From the NCBI RefSeq assembly GCF_002878395.1, contig NC_061112.1, positions 40,903,873 to 40,967,872 of the forward strand: a stretch of 64,000 nucleotides of DNA, written 5' to 3'. Source of the stretch: Capsicum annuum. Taxonomy: Eukaryota > Streptophyta > Magnoliopsida > Solanales > Solanaceae. A program made the translations under genes and the position numbers. Positions 21,624 through 33,063 of the stretch are shown in pieces (position 1 is the first letter of the stretch; each line of letters opens with the position of its first letter). Below the pieces are notes generated by a model. It did not search any database. It was given only the letters and a program-made list of their open reading frames with translations, and had not been told where the DNA came from.

Positions 21624-22140
21624 AATAAGATCAATCCCAAAATCAATTTAACTATTGGGAGGAACACTAGAAAGATTATCGGGAAACTCATTAAACACAA
21701 AAACAAATTCTAGAGAAGGCTCTTTCAAGTTAGAATCCTTAACTCAAACCAAATGATAAAAACGCCCCTTATAGACCCTTTTAACCACCACAGGGTCTTC
21801 GACCGAGGTAGAAATAGAAAAAAGAATTGACAGACTCTCGAGACCATAATTAAGATGCACAACCACATATAGGGTCACATAAGAAAGAGTAGACCCTGGA
21901 TCAAGAAAATAATACACATCACAGGAGAAAAGTCTCAACATACCTGTGACAATAATAGGAGACACCTCAGAATCCTGGCGAGTAGTAAGTACATAGAAGC
22001 AGTTTTGGCCAGCGCTGGTACCAGAAATAGAAGCAGAGGCAGACATAGCACCCTTCGATGTGCGAGTAGATAGAGTAGAAATAGGGCCTTGATGGCCTAA
22101 GAAGCTGCTGGAGAGGGGCAATCACGCTGCATATACCTAA
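21624..22140 (-). pseudogene. Protease of element D
   Basis: Frame 22121-21744 contains LTTRQDSEVSPIIVTGML followed by YYFLDPGSTLSYVT. The DPGS active-site motif, a known variant of the DTG/DSG retropepsin site in plant chromoviruses, is intact here, in contrast to E2 where it reads NLGSS. Downstream sequence towards RT is interrupted. Confidence 0.75.
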
Positions 22141-23270
22141 TCTGACCATAATGGAAACATCTGTTTCTCCCCTTCTTATACTGACCATGATGAATCTGAC
22201 GACAGAACCTACAAAGAGGGGGAGGTCGAGCCGACAAGGAACCACTAGCCTGGAATTGGGCACCCTATGCCTCGAACCCACCATTGAACTAAGTTCGCTG
22301 ATCACCTAAAACTTTTGGGTAAGGAGAGCGAACACTAGCCGAGGAGAAAGAACTCGAACTCCCCCATTTATTTCGTGGCCATTTGCAACCATCACCACCA
22401 CTATGCTTAGAAGGCCTAAATTTCTTTCCTTGCCTCTCACTATACTCATCTTGCTTCTTTTTCTCTTCTTTCACTTACTACAAATACCCTATCAACCTAG
22501 AAATATCCATGTTCTCAATCAAAAAAGAGGCCTTTCTCTCAAGGACTAACTCACCAAACAATCCAACAAAAACTTATGCACTCTAGCCCTCACGCTATAA
22601 ACCATCTCAGGAGAATACCTTGACAATTAATAAAATTTCAAGGCATACTCTTGAACAGACATCCTCCCTTACTTCAAGTTCACAAACTCTTCCGTTTTTG
22701 CCTTCCTCAACTCTTGAGAAAATAAACAGTCAAGAAAGCCTCAAAAAATTCCACCCACATGGTAGGACTAGCATCAACACCTCTAGACAACACCCACCCC
22801 TCGTACCATTGGTATGCTACATATTTCAATTGGTAGGAAGCAAGCTCAATGGACTTAATCTCAAAAGCATTCCTAATTCGAACAATCTTCTCCATTTAAT
22901 CAATGAAGCCTTGAGGATCCTCCTCAACCTTCGTACTGGAGAACATAGGATGGCTAAATTTCATAAATTGGCCAATTCTTGTGGCCTCCGAAGGAACATA
23001 GCTATAGCACCATGCTCTGGTTGAGAAGCTACCAATTGAGTATAGAGTTTGATAAAGTGACAAAACTCGACATTAGAAGCATCCACTTGAGGTGATAGAA
23101 TAAGAAGGTCACTCTCATAGTCAGGGTTGGTAGGAATTAGTGGAACCCTATAAAGATGATCGGATGTCGCAGCCCTAGCTTGGGTTCAAACTCCAAAAGT
23201 TGGACAAGATTCGTCCATAGGACCCTCAGAAGGGTTTGCCGGAGTCTCAGATTTCCTTAGAGGAATGATC
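22141..23270 (-). pseudogene. Gag of element D
   Basis: Frame 22895-22707 reads IELASYQLKYVAYQWYEGW, the capsid core of Ty3/gypsy gag. 22474-22289 is the basic linker (MKEEKKKQDEYSERQGKK). The zinc-knuckle region at about 22200-22130 reads CFHYGQIRYMQRDC in the third frame, so the second Cys and the His are lost. At least two frameshifts separate the parts. The leader and primer site follow to 23476. Confidence 0.75.
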
Positions 23271-23476
23271 TAAAAAATAGCAAACAAAAATCAGAAGAAT
23301 CCCAGACCTTAGACTTTATAGCTTGAGATTGAAACACAAGAAAGGGAAACATTTTCCTAAGATGTCTCATAGCTCCTCTTTTATAAGTATGGCGCTCTTC
23401 ATACCCATAAAAGAGACTATAATCGACATGGTATTGAGATACCCAACTGACTATGAACCTGGCTCTAATACCAACT

Positions 23477-25928
23477 TGACACGCCCTAAAATCGAGCCAT
23501 GTCATATAGGCACCTCAAGCCTATATGAACCGGAGGTAGATCCGATAACCCATCACAATTGTCACATCAACCACATGGGTCGGGTAAATCCCGACCATAA
23601 AATGAGATAGCAAAAAACACACTACAAGTCATAACTTAAACAATGTCTAACCATTTCATAAATGTTAACATACTAGCTGATATACCCAAGTCCACAGTTA
23701 TCCACAATACATCTATACAAACCAAAGTTTAGAAATATATATTTTGGGACATGACCCCGACAATATCAAAACCAAGTCAAAATGACACTAAGTCTGAAGA
23801 TAGGGGACCAAGAAAGAATATCTTCCAAAATAAGGAAGATCAACATTATGTAGCCAATACACGAACTGCTTCGATTAACTAATCACTGTGCAGGAAGAGA
23901 AGAAGATGCTCTGGCCCCTATGTTGCAAGGAGACATAGCGTCCGGAGATGGTTAGCGTTTGAAATGCTAGCAAGTAACTCAAGGATAAGGATAAAATAGC
24001 AGCAGCATTCAATAACAAGCAATATATCATATTCAATCTCATTCATAACCTTATCCATATATATAGACATACCACATGCTAATCAAGGGAACAAGATTTA
24101 TCAATACGTTGGAAGCACTCATTCATCATACATGCAATAGAGGGCTCCAACCTTCCTCACTTATAGGTTCAAGAATTTCTCATTCGGCATAGGACTCTAA
24201 CCATATTCACATATCATCAAGTAAGGGACTCTAACCATATATACATCTATTTAAGTGAGGGACTCTAACCACTCACATATATTCATATAAGTGAGGGACT
24301 CTAACACTCACACACATTCATTCAAGCAAGGGACTCTAAACACATGCTCATACATTTAGCAAAGGACTCTAACCTTATGCCATATTAGATAGGGGACCTA
24401 ACCCTAAGGTAATTCATTTGGTGAGGCACATCGACCTAATGAGATCTCATTATGAAAGGGACTTTAACCATAACTGATTCCATTAATCAAGGGGCTTTAA
24501 CTTCAAGCCATCACGACTATCATTAGTCAACACTGGGACTTTAACCCTTTTTCCATGCATCCACATACATTAAAATCCACACATAAGGACTTTAACATAT
24601 TTAGCCAATTCAACACCATACATGACTGCATGGTCTTCATGGGATCCTTCATTGCTCAACCATTTCAATAGGCCAATGCCTTAACTCAAATAATCATACA
24701 ATTCAAATTATGGTCCTCAAGACCCTTACAACCCTTTCACACTTTATTAGCAATTCTATACCATAATTTAGTTCAACACACAATTTATGTTCATTTTTAT
24801 GTTAAGGACTTTAACTCCCTTCTTATTTATCAAACTATCAAGGTCATCAATTACACAATGCATGGATCATTTTACCTTCACAGTATCAATTATCAAGTAT
24901 TCATATATATTGGGCCATTGCCCTAGTTCAAACAATCATCATCATATAACTAAATACCTCACTTAAACATTATCATAAACACCTTGTGTACCTACCTTTA
25001 CCAAGGCCAATTTCATAGTAGACATCATCAAGACTAGGGTTACTCAAGACCTGTATGTTAGACTAGACAAAACAAGCATTCACGTGTGCAAACTTCCATT
25101 AATAACATGTATAAACATAAGTCTAAGAAAGAATCTTCATTATTCATTATTAGGCAACAAAGCCTCTTTACACTTGATTTAAAAAACACCATGTACAATT
25201 ACTAATCCAAGTGTGAAATGCATGGGTTTAGAGTTGTTTAGAAAGGGGAAGAGGTAAATGTCTTGAACACGATGAATCAACAAGAACATTGACTCCCCTT
25301 TGCCTCTTGAAGACCACTCTAAAACCCTAGCCTTTAATTATTCAAAGATGAACTTAAGAAAGTATTTAGGGTGTTTAATCCATGAAAATAGATGTTTAGG
25401 AGGCTACACACACACATAAAATAAGAGGGATTAGGGTTTCCGACATTGGAAATGAGCACAAGGACCTTAGTTAAAAGCTAAAAATTGAACCCATCCAGGG
25501 GTACGGCTCATTATACGACTCACTTAAGTAGTCATAACCTAGGGTACGAGTGGTAGCCTAACTCGTACCTCGAGATTCTTAGAGGTCACACATACTGTTA
25601 AAGGTAAGACCATGCACCTTTGAATTGCATACAAAGGGCATGACTCGCCCCAACTCGTACACAACAACCATACCCAAAATAGTCCACTTCAAAACTCATG
25701 AATCCCCTATACAACTCACCTAGGTATGGATCATACCATTAGGTACTATTGAGGGGAGGGTCACTCGTACCTAGGACAATAACTGACCCTCACCACATAG
25801 GACACGAGAGGGGAAGAGGACAAGGATACAACTCATATCCAAGGGGTATGACCCAATCTCCTAGTCGTACCCACCACAGTGACACCAAAAGATGAAGTTT
25901 CTCAATGGTTCTAAGTCTAGGTGTTTTA
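23477..25928 (-). repeat. 5' LTR of element D (about 2.45 kb)
   Basis: Begins TGACACGCCC directly after the primer-site complement and ends at about GGTGTTTTA (25928), the same kind of end as the E-array LTRs. It is rich in degenerate repeats of the form AAGGGACTCTAACC spaced roughly 30-40 bp apart (24180-24420). Confidence 0.75.
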
Positions 25929-25999
25929 GTAAGACTTTATTAGACATCTCATTCATACACCATTGAGACCAATGAAACCAGGCTACTCTGATACCAATT
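25929..25999 (-). other. Element C leader (proximal part) and primer site
   Basis: 71 bp that continue the C leader interrupted at 13821, ending with the primer-site complement ACTCTGATACCA (25985-25996, one change from the tRNA-Met site) just before the C 5' LTR. Confidence 0.7.
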
Positions 26000-26591
26000 T
26001 TTCACAACCTAAAAATACAAGGGTCATGATGCCACATATCGACACGAACCTTTACAAGTAAACCTATCACACAAATCAATACACAAAGGGTAAAAGAATA
26101 GAAAGAACCCCAAGATAAGGCTTCTAGAATAAAGCCTAACCATACAAGTATAATAAATACGGAAAGAAATATAAAATGTAGCCATAACACCCAAAACCAG
26201 GTGTCAATAGTATAAAAACATATCTAATACAACTCAAATCCAAAGATAAAGATGATATATCCATATACAAGAGAAACTCTGTCTCTAAAATAAAAATAAA
26301 GACATAGTCTATAGAGAAAGGTAGTAGAAGAAGTCCAGATGCCTAAAATTCATCAAATACCATAAAAGCTCTAATAATCGCCTGAATCAAGCAACGTGGG
26401 GTGCACTCAAACCTGAATCTGCACCAGAAGAGTACAGTAGGAGTGAGTACGATCCAGTTGTACTCAGTGGTATCATAGGCCAACCGAGAAAAGTAGAAAA
26501 TAAAGTACACAAAATACACACTAAGGGCATGTCACCTGCAGTTAAAAGATGTCCCATAACGGTAGCCCACCCCACTTGAACTAAGAGTTCA

Positions 26592-26593
26592 TA

Positions 26594-26644
<51 letters not shown>
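26592..26644. repeat. (TA)n microsatellite
   Basis: About 26 uninterrupted TA units within the C 5' LTR; absent from the matching place in the 3' LTR (about 1985). Confidence 0.9.
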
Positions 26645-26647
<3 letters not shown>

Positions 26648-26825
26648 AAATACAATAACAATAAAGCAAGTATAAAACAAGTATACATTATATCACACGA
26701 AAGTATAAATAGAGATGAACATGTATATACAGGATTGTCAAGTATAAGTAACAGGATATAGAACAAGTAGACATATAACAAGTCAATATGGAAATCAAAT
26801 CACAATAAAGCAAATTCAATGTATA

Positions 26826-26830
26826 ATAAT

Positions 26831-26873
<43 letters not shown>

Positions 26874-26905
26874 TGATGATGATAATGATGATGATGATGA
26901 TGATT
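26826..26905. repeat. (TAA)n-(ATG)n compound microsatellite
   Basis: A run of AAT/TAA units followed by ATG units. On the minus strand it creates an artificial poly-His/poly-Ile open frame that is not a gene. Confidence 0.9.
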
Positions 26906-29144
26906 CATGAGGTTGGTATACATCCTTGGGATTGGCACGCAACCATGAAATTGACACACAACCTTGAGATAGACACACAACCTTGAGATTAGCACACAAC
27001 CTTGAGCAATATTAGGTATTTCTAGTGTTTCCAATCTTTCCAGTAATTTCAGTGTTTTCAATATTTCCAGTAATTCTAGTATTTCCAGTGTTTCTAAAGC
27101 ACATACATAACATAAGACACAAATCAAGTACACATACATGATAATAAATAAATATAAAGCAATAAAACAAACATGTGAATGATCCATATGATGACATGAT
27201 AATGATGATGCAAGATTCACAACATTCAAAATGAGTATTTCCATAAACAATACGCATGATATATATCCAAAATCAATCCTTATGAAGTATTTCCATAATC
27301 AACCATAATATTACAATTCCACAACAACGTGAGCCAATATTCACTCACTATTTTCACTATCCATGGATTTTCCACATGAGTCACATGTCCACAAAGTATG
27401 AATAAATCACAGTACGCTAAAGTCACCACAATAGACATTTTTATCAATGCAATACAATTATTCTCTTGTATTCAAGGCTATTGGTCATAACACAAGACCC
27501 CACACAGTCATACATATCACATAATATCTCAGATTCAATAAGTATATCACATTTAGGCCCCCTCCACAACATATATATATATCTCCTTATTTCATGATTA
27601 ATTTAAGCCCTTAACATACATTTTTGTATACAAATTAACTACCCAGCCTCATCTGAAGAGTTAAGCCATAACTTAGCTAGAAGGTCAAAATTTGTCTGCT
27701 ATGATCCGCAACCTTACTTCTAACAAATGATATCGACATCAAATAAAACACATAAACATGGAATTCATACATTAAAACAAAGCCAACGGTACCCATATTG
27801 CCTAGTTTTGGTTCGGGGTCAAAACGGACTCCCAAAATGGGTTTTTTTTTTAAAAAGGGCAAAATTATAACTTTACATTATAATCGTGTTTCCCGTGCCT
27901 TTAGAAATATACAGCATAAAACCCAAGTCAAATTGTGTCCAAAAAAAGGTTCAAATCAAAGAAAAATTATTTTTAGTTTTTATCAGGTAAAACCTTTGAA
28001 ATCCATTTTAAAATCAACAATCGAAGATATTTTAAAGATAAAATCAAGGAAAAATAAGTAATTATAGTATTAGGAACATTATTCTGATAAAAAGGAGTGA
28101 AATTGGGGTTAAATCAAGTAATAAGGTTTTTGGAGGTTTTTGAATAATGAATCAAGAATTAAAGTAAGAAAAAGATGAAATCTCACCTTAAATCTATAAA
28201 AAAAAAAAACAAATTGAGAAATAGATGTTAATATATCTTTCCAAGCACCCACAAGTTTCACTTTTAAGCTCTCGCACTATTTTATGATTTATCTCTTAAA
28301 AGGCAAGGTGAAAAATAAGCAAAACTCAGGTAAAAGGGGTTATTTATATGTCACACCAAGTTATCTGGTGCAATAGAACATAAAACGCATTATCACATAT
28401 GATTTACCCCTTTAAGGCATAAAACACATGCACCAAATGCATTTTAACCTTTGTGCACAAGATTTTTCTAAGTCCAAAACGGACTTCGACAGGGTGCTCG
28501 GGATTTGTTTAGAATCTGATTTCCACAAATGAACTATGTAACCCCACCAAATTCAATATTTCAGATGCATTGGCGAAATCGTATTGTCAAAAAAGATGTC
28601 ATTTTCACATAATTGACCCCCAAAACTTAAAATCATAATTTCCTAAATCGAGGGTCGAAATGACATTTAAAAGTCGTAAACCAGACCAAACAAGTTACTA
28701 CCCTAAAATCGATGTTCCAGATGCATTGGCAAAGTTAAATTTTTCATACGAGGTCATTTTTATCAAATGTGGATCCCACACCCATATTTCTAATTTACAC
28801 CCATATTTCTAACTTTTCCAACTTTTCGACCAATAGATCGAAATGAGCTTGGGTGCATCGGGGCCCGAACCAAAGGTCTTCCTATCCTAAAATTAATATT
28901 TTGGAGCTACTGACATAGTCCATTCAGTCATCCATCACACATATCAAAAGATAACCACAATGTTCCATAATAATGCTCTCAAAGCCATCAAAAACCACAA
29001 TATCATACAGAGGTAACCAAAATGCATTAGGAATTGTATCAATCACCCCCACACCCTAAAAATACCACAATACAACTATAGGGAGGGGTAAAATAGTTAA
29101 ATCACATAGAAACACATATTTCATCAAATTTTTAGGTCGTTACA

Positions 29145-30186
29145 ATTGAAAAGTACCATTGTCCAATAGTCTATGAGGCGGGTTTATCGAGGATAGGAAA
29201 TTCTAATTTCGTTGGATTTTTATGATATGGATATTTTAGATAGGCTAATTAATTTAGTGTAGTTAGACTGGGTTTGGATATTTTCAGTTGGGTGAAGTAG
29301 TTTTAGACTGAAATAAAATAAAAAGAAATGGAGTAAGTCTATAGTAGATATTTATTTATAAGACTCAATTGTTTTTCATTTAATCAATTTAACAATTTTT
29401 TTATCCTAATTAACACCAAAACATACCCATATACATTATAAATATCCTCATATAAATAAATTTAAATAATTTTAATACACATAATTACAGTTCATAATTA
29501 ATAAGACTATATTTAGAAAAGCTTGAAGACCAAGTAAAAACTAATATATTGATTGAAAGTGAGGAAGCAATCCTTTTACAAGTGAGTAAGAACGACTATT
29601 TATAATTTACCACTTGTTTGATTTGTTAGTGGTTCAGCTAGTATTCACCTGATACTTTGCTCTGTTTGGACTCGTCCACACCCCTAAAGTTCTTGACATT
29701 CTTATCCCCTATTTATTGTCTGTGTTATGTCACCAAAGATGTCGGGCAATCCTTCTCTTGCTCTTTACAGGCGAATGTATTCACTACCACTTCCTCAAGA
29801 GAACCCTTTTACGATTTAGGCTCTCGTAATCATGTTACACTTTTCAAGTTGTTTACCCGAATCGTGCCACGTGTACTAAGGCGATTTTACCCCATTCAAA
29901 ACCATCAATATTTATATGTTATAATTATATTATTAAGAATAAATTAAAAAAACTAAATTATATTATTTTTAAATGTAAATAAAAAAAATCATTTCCTTTA
30001 CGGATTAAATAGAAAAATTGATAGATGGATAATTTAACACTGCATGGTTAGTGAAAATTTATTGACCTAATTAATTGTATCACAGATAATTCATAAAAAT
30101 GATATGAATTATTCCTGAAAATTCAATCCGGAAATTATAATTATAAATAGAAGATTTTCATTTATGTTACAATATTTGTTGATGTT
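29145..30186. other. Unassigned spacer between elements C and H
   Basis: About 1 kb of AT-rich DNA not homologous to any element in the window. A 96-codon plus-strand frame (29657-29947) starts with a Leu/Ser/Cys-rich segment, but I recognise nothing in it and no splice or promoter context supports it. This is the best candidate for ancestral, non-transposon sequence in the window. Confidence 0.5.
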
Positions 30187-31457
30187 TGATGTTAGGCTAA
30201 AATTATATATTTTTTGTCATTATTTGTCTCATATTTAGTATTTTTGTTTGTCTTTATTGAGCATTAATTTAATGGATTATACCAAATATTATATTTTAAT
30301 GTGTAGGATTAAAATGGGGTGAAGATAAAAAGATTTGAAACTAAAGCGAATAAAAGATGGAAAATTATAGAAGAAAATCAAGCAAGCAGCTTAATAAAAT
30401 AAACTTAATATTTTATTCAAAATGATCCTTGAAAGAAATTTGAAGTGTGGCCCATTCAAGTGGCTCGCCGCAAGACACAGACTCCTTGCATTCCATTTTT
30501 TTAGTCCATTTTGGAAAGAGTTATTTTATTTAAGGTTCTTTCCTACACCTATAAATACTCCATAAAATTGATTTTTACATAACTTTTGGCCTAGAGAGAG
30601 CTAGAAGCCGTCGTGGAGGCTGGAGAAAATTGATTTCTTCTTTTCTTCTCCTTTATTATTTATTTTTATACTTTTCTTTGAATGATTTATTGTAATTGCT
30701 CTATATCTATGTGCAGTAAACTTCTTGTTCTAGGATTATAGTAGCTAACTAAATGATTGGTTAGTGTCTCTTGATTTTAATTATTTAATTATCATTATTG
30801 TTTCTCTTATATTCTTGTGCTTACTATTTTAATGCTTTTCTGCCATTAAAATAACTTTATATTCTTATTGTGAACCCCGAATGAGAATCAATGAGATAGA
30901 ATGAAGAATATACAGAGTAAAACTTTACTTTAGTAAAACAAAGAATTGATTTGTGGAGAGGATAGAAATATACCTATATTTGCCTTACTTGGTTACTAAA
31001 TGGAAAGATATATAAATGCATTCGGATTGGGTTATCACATCCCCGCTCAATAATGTAGTTGTGAGGCCAATTCGGAGAGACGATAAGAGGCTCGGAAGAC
31101 CATAATCATATAATCAACCCCGTAAATCAAAAACTAGATAGTCAAATAAGTTGATGAAATTGATATTATACATGATTATTAGTGAATCCGTAATTCTAGA
31201 TCGATTCATTCCTTGATTGCATAAAATATGCTCTTCTCTTATTTAATTGTTCATTAGTTATTTTCTATTTATTATTTTAGTTTTATAAATTTATAAATAC
31301 ATGTTTTGGGATTTACTTCTTGAATAAATAATAAGGAATAGTGTTATTTAGTAAAATAGTTAATTTACAAGCCTTTGTGGGTTCGACATCCGGCTCATAA
31401 GAGACACTTTATTACTTGTATGATAGCGTACACTTGCATGTGTGTTTGGCCGCAACA
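30187..31457 (+). repeat. 5' LTR of element H
   Basis: Starts TGATGTTAGGC and ends GGCCGCAACA. A TATA box (TATAAATA) lies near 30550. The segment CACATCCCCGCTCAATAATG near 31040 aligns with the complement of the G LTR near 18410. The LTR is about 1.27 kb. Confidence 0.8.
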
Positions 31458-31463
31458 AGTTTT

Positions 31464-31481
31464 TGACGCCGTTGTTGGGGA
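31464..31481 (+). promoter_or_regulatory. tRNA-Asp-type primer site of element H
   Basis: TGACGCCGTTGTTGGGGA, two transitions from the Athila/Tat consensus primer site, separated from the LTR end by the same 6-nt spacer (AGTTTT) as in G. Confidence 0.75.
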
Positions 31482-31638
31482 CTTAGAAATTAATTATTCA
31501 TCAAGGTTATACTTTTTATTTTTATTTATTTAACTTCGTGTATATATTTTATTTTACTTTTGCATAATTATTCTTTTTTGGGGTAGTAATTTGCTATTCT
31601 TAATATTTACTCATCTTTTATTGATCCTTATCTTATTT

Positions 31639-32067
31639 ATGGAGGACCCCAACTATGAAAACATTGTTCAAATTAGTTGATCCTACGGAATGGGTTATGT
31701 GACCCTTGGTAAATGGAAAGATTGTTTTAAGTGTTATATCTCTCCCTTGAGCCCTGATTATGATGATTCTAATAATACTTGTGTTTTTTATAGTATGGAT
31801 CCTTGTAGAAAATTTTTAAAGGAATATGAGAGTTGCCTTAAGACAATTGTAAATGGGATAACACACTTCATGAGAGAAAGAGATGAACTTATCCAAGAGG
31901 TTGAAAAGTTTGACTTGGTTATTCACAACTTAAAAGTTGAGTTGAGAGCAAAGGTTGATGCGTTTAATGCTCAACAAATTAGTGATAAATTGTGTGAGGT
32001 GAGAAGACACTTGACCTTATTTTTATTGAAGTTGTCATTGTTAAGAAGAGTAAATATTAGGATGTAA
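31639..32067 (+). pseudogene. First ORF of element H with early stop
   Basis: From the ATG at 31639 the frame begins MEDPNYENIVQIS, meets TGA at codon 14, and then stays open for a further 125 codons from the ATG at 31690 to 32067. The open part has CFKCYISPLSPDYDD and then a Glu/Leu-rich probable coiled coil (FMRERDELIQEVEKFD). The position, 158 bp after the primer site, matches a gag-like or leader protein of non-autonomous Athila relatives. No catalytic motif. The reading frame was near its end where K inserted. Confidence 0.5.
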
Positions 32068-32100
32068 ATAATAATACAATTCATGAGTTAGGGCGTATTG

Positions 32101-33049
32101 TGAAATCCAAGAGCGGGGGTGAATTCAAAATTTTTGTGAGTCAACTATTGACTACTCATAGTCGACTTACCTGCAGATCAGTATACTTCACAAAGCAGAT
32201 TAGACTTGAAACAAACATATAAATAAATAACTAAATTTAAAGTAAAGAACATGAAGATATATCTTGGTTCGGAACACCAATATGGTGCCTACTTCCAGTC
32301 TCCTTGGGTTTCAATATTTTCTTAGATCTTTCAATGTTGGCTCGAGTACAATGATGAGAAACAAGTTTCGAAGACATAGTTTGTTCGTTAGATATTGTGA
32401 CACAGCTTTATTTTATATTACAAAGTTGACTCGATCCTATTCTTTATATACAAATTTCAAAGCTTTGTGAGACTAAGATTGAGACACCTTAAGGTTTCTC
32501 CTTGAAGTTACGTGCCTGCTTTAGCCTTTTATCTATTCTTTTATAGTTTCTACCTTCCTCTATCGTTGCTTCTTGAGAGAAAACCCAAGAGATTTCTTTT
32601 CAAGTATTTGAATTGATTCCTTGATTAAGAGATGGCACTATAAAGTATTTCCATATCAAATATGTCCATACATGGTGCAACTTCCACAACAATACATGTC
32701 CATATTAGATATGTCCATGTAGAGATTGTGTTCTTCCTTCCTTTTGTTCTAATTCTTGATTGATTTTATTTGCCATGATTTTAGGATTGTGAACCTTCTT
32801 CCTTTAATTCAAATGCTTGATTTATTTGCTTACCACACTTTGTAGATGTCATGGCCATGGATCTTCATGATTGGATGCCCTTCTATTTTTAGAGCCCGCT
32901 CTTTTGCTTACTTCCATGTTGAATTAGCCTTCTTTAATCTGTCATATCTTTCTGTGAGATATCCTTCCATCATTAGCGATCTTCCAATATCATGCAAAAG
33001 TCCCCTCATTAGTTTGTCATTATTAAAACTTAAATATAGGAGGCTAACA
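32101..33049 (-). repeat. 3' LTR of element K (949 bp)
   Basis: Direct repeat of 45504-46460, followed by the polypurine-tract complement ATCTCCCACTTTTT at 33050-33063. Confidence 0.92.
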
Positions 33050-33063
33050 ATCTCCCACTTTTT

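Larger units (their letters stand above)
19691..25928 (-). mobile_element. Ty3/gypsy chromovirus-type element D, internally deleted
   Basis: A truncated 3' LTR (19691 to about 20867) joins directly to the end of RT. RT, protease and gag follow in minus orientation, then a primer-site complement (GCTCTAATACCA, 23462-23473) and a complete 5' LTR from 23477. About 1.3 kb of LTR plus RNase H and integrase are missing at the 20867 junction. LTR style and gag/RT sequence are close to the E elements at 47960-64000. No matching 5-bp target duplication could be found at its ends. Confidence 0.77.
1440..29144 (-). mobile_element. Ty3/gypsy element C, long LTRs, interrupted by N and by G+D
   Basis: On the plus strand the order is 3' LTR, integrase, RNase H, RT, protease, gag, leader, primer site, 5' LTR, so the element reads on the minus strand. 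The two LTRs (1440-9653 minus N, and 26000-29144) align along their length and both end in the same way (TTTTTAGGT[T/C]GTTACA). The leader pieces at about 13600-13821 and 25929-25999 match consecutive parts of one leader, which shows that everything between them is a later insertion. Without its insertions C would be roughly 10 kb. No target duplication can be checked because the tip of the 3' LTR is replaced by the pararetrovirus. Confidence 0.75.
26000..29144 (-). repeat. 5' LTR of element C (about 3.1 kb)
   Basis: Begins TTTCACAACC, a decayed TGTCACAACC tip, and ends GGTCGTTACA at 29144. It aligns with 1440-2486 plus 7812-9653. Compared with the other LTR it has gained simple repeats: (TA)n at about 26592-26644 and (TAA)n followed by (ATG)n at about 26826-26905. 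Confidence 0.8.

Noticed and set aside
19690..25933. Target-site duplication for D
   Set aside because: Left flank (ATCAG) and right flank (GTAAG) do not match; the left flank is the G LTR end.
26816..27257. Open frames with poly-His and poly-Ile on the minus strand
   Set aside because: Produced by the (ATG)n and (TAA)n microsatellite inside the C 5' LTR; the other LTR has no such frame.
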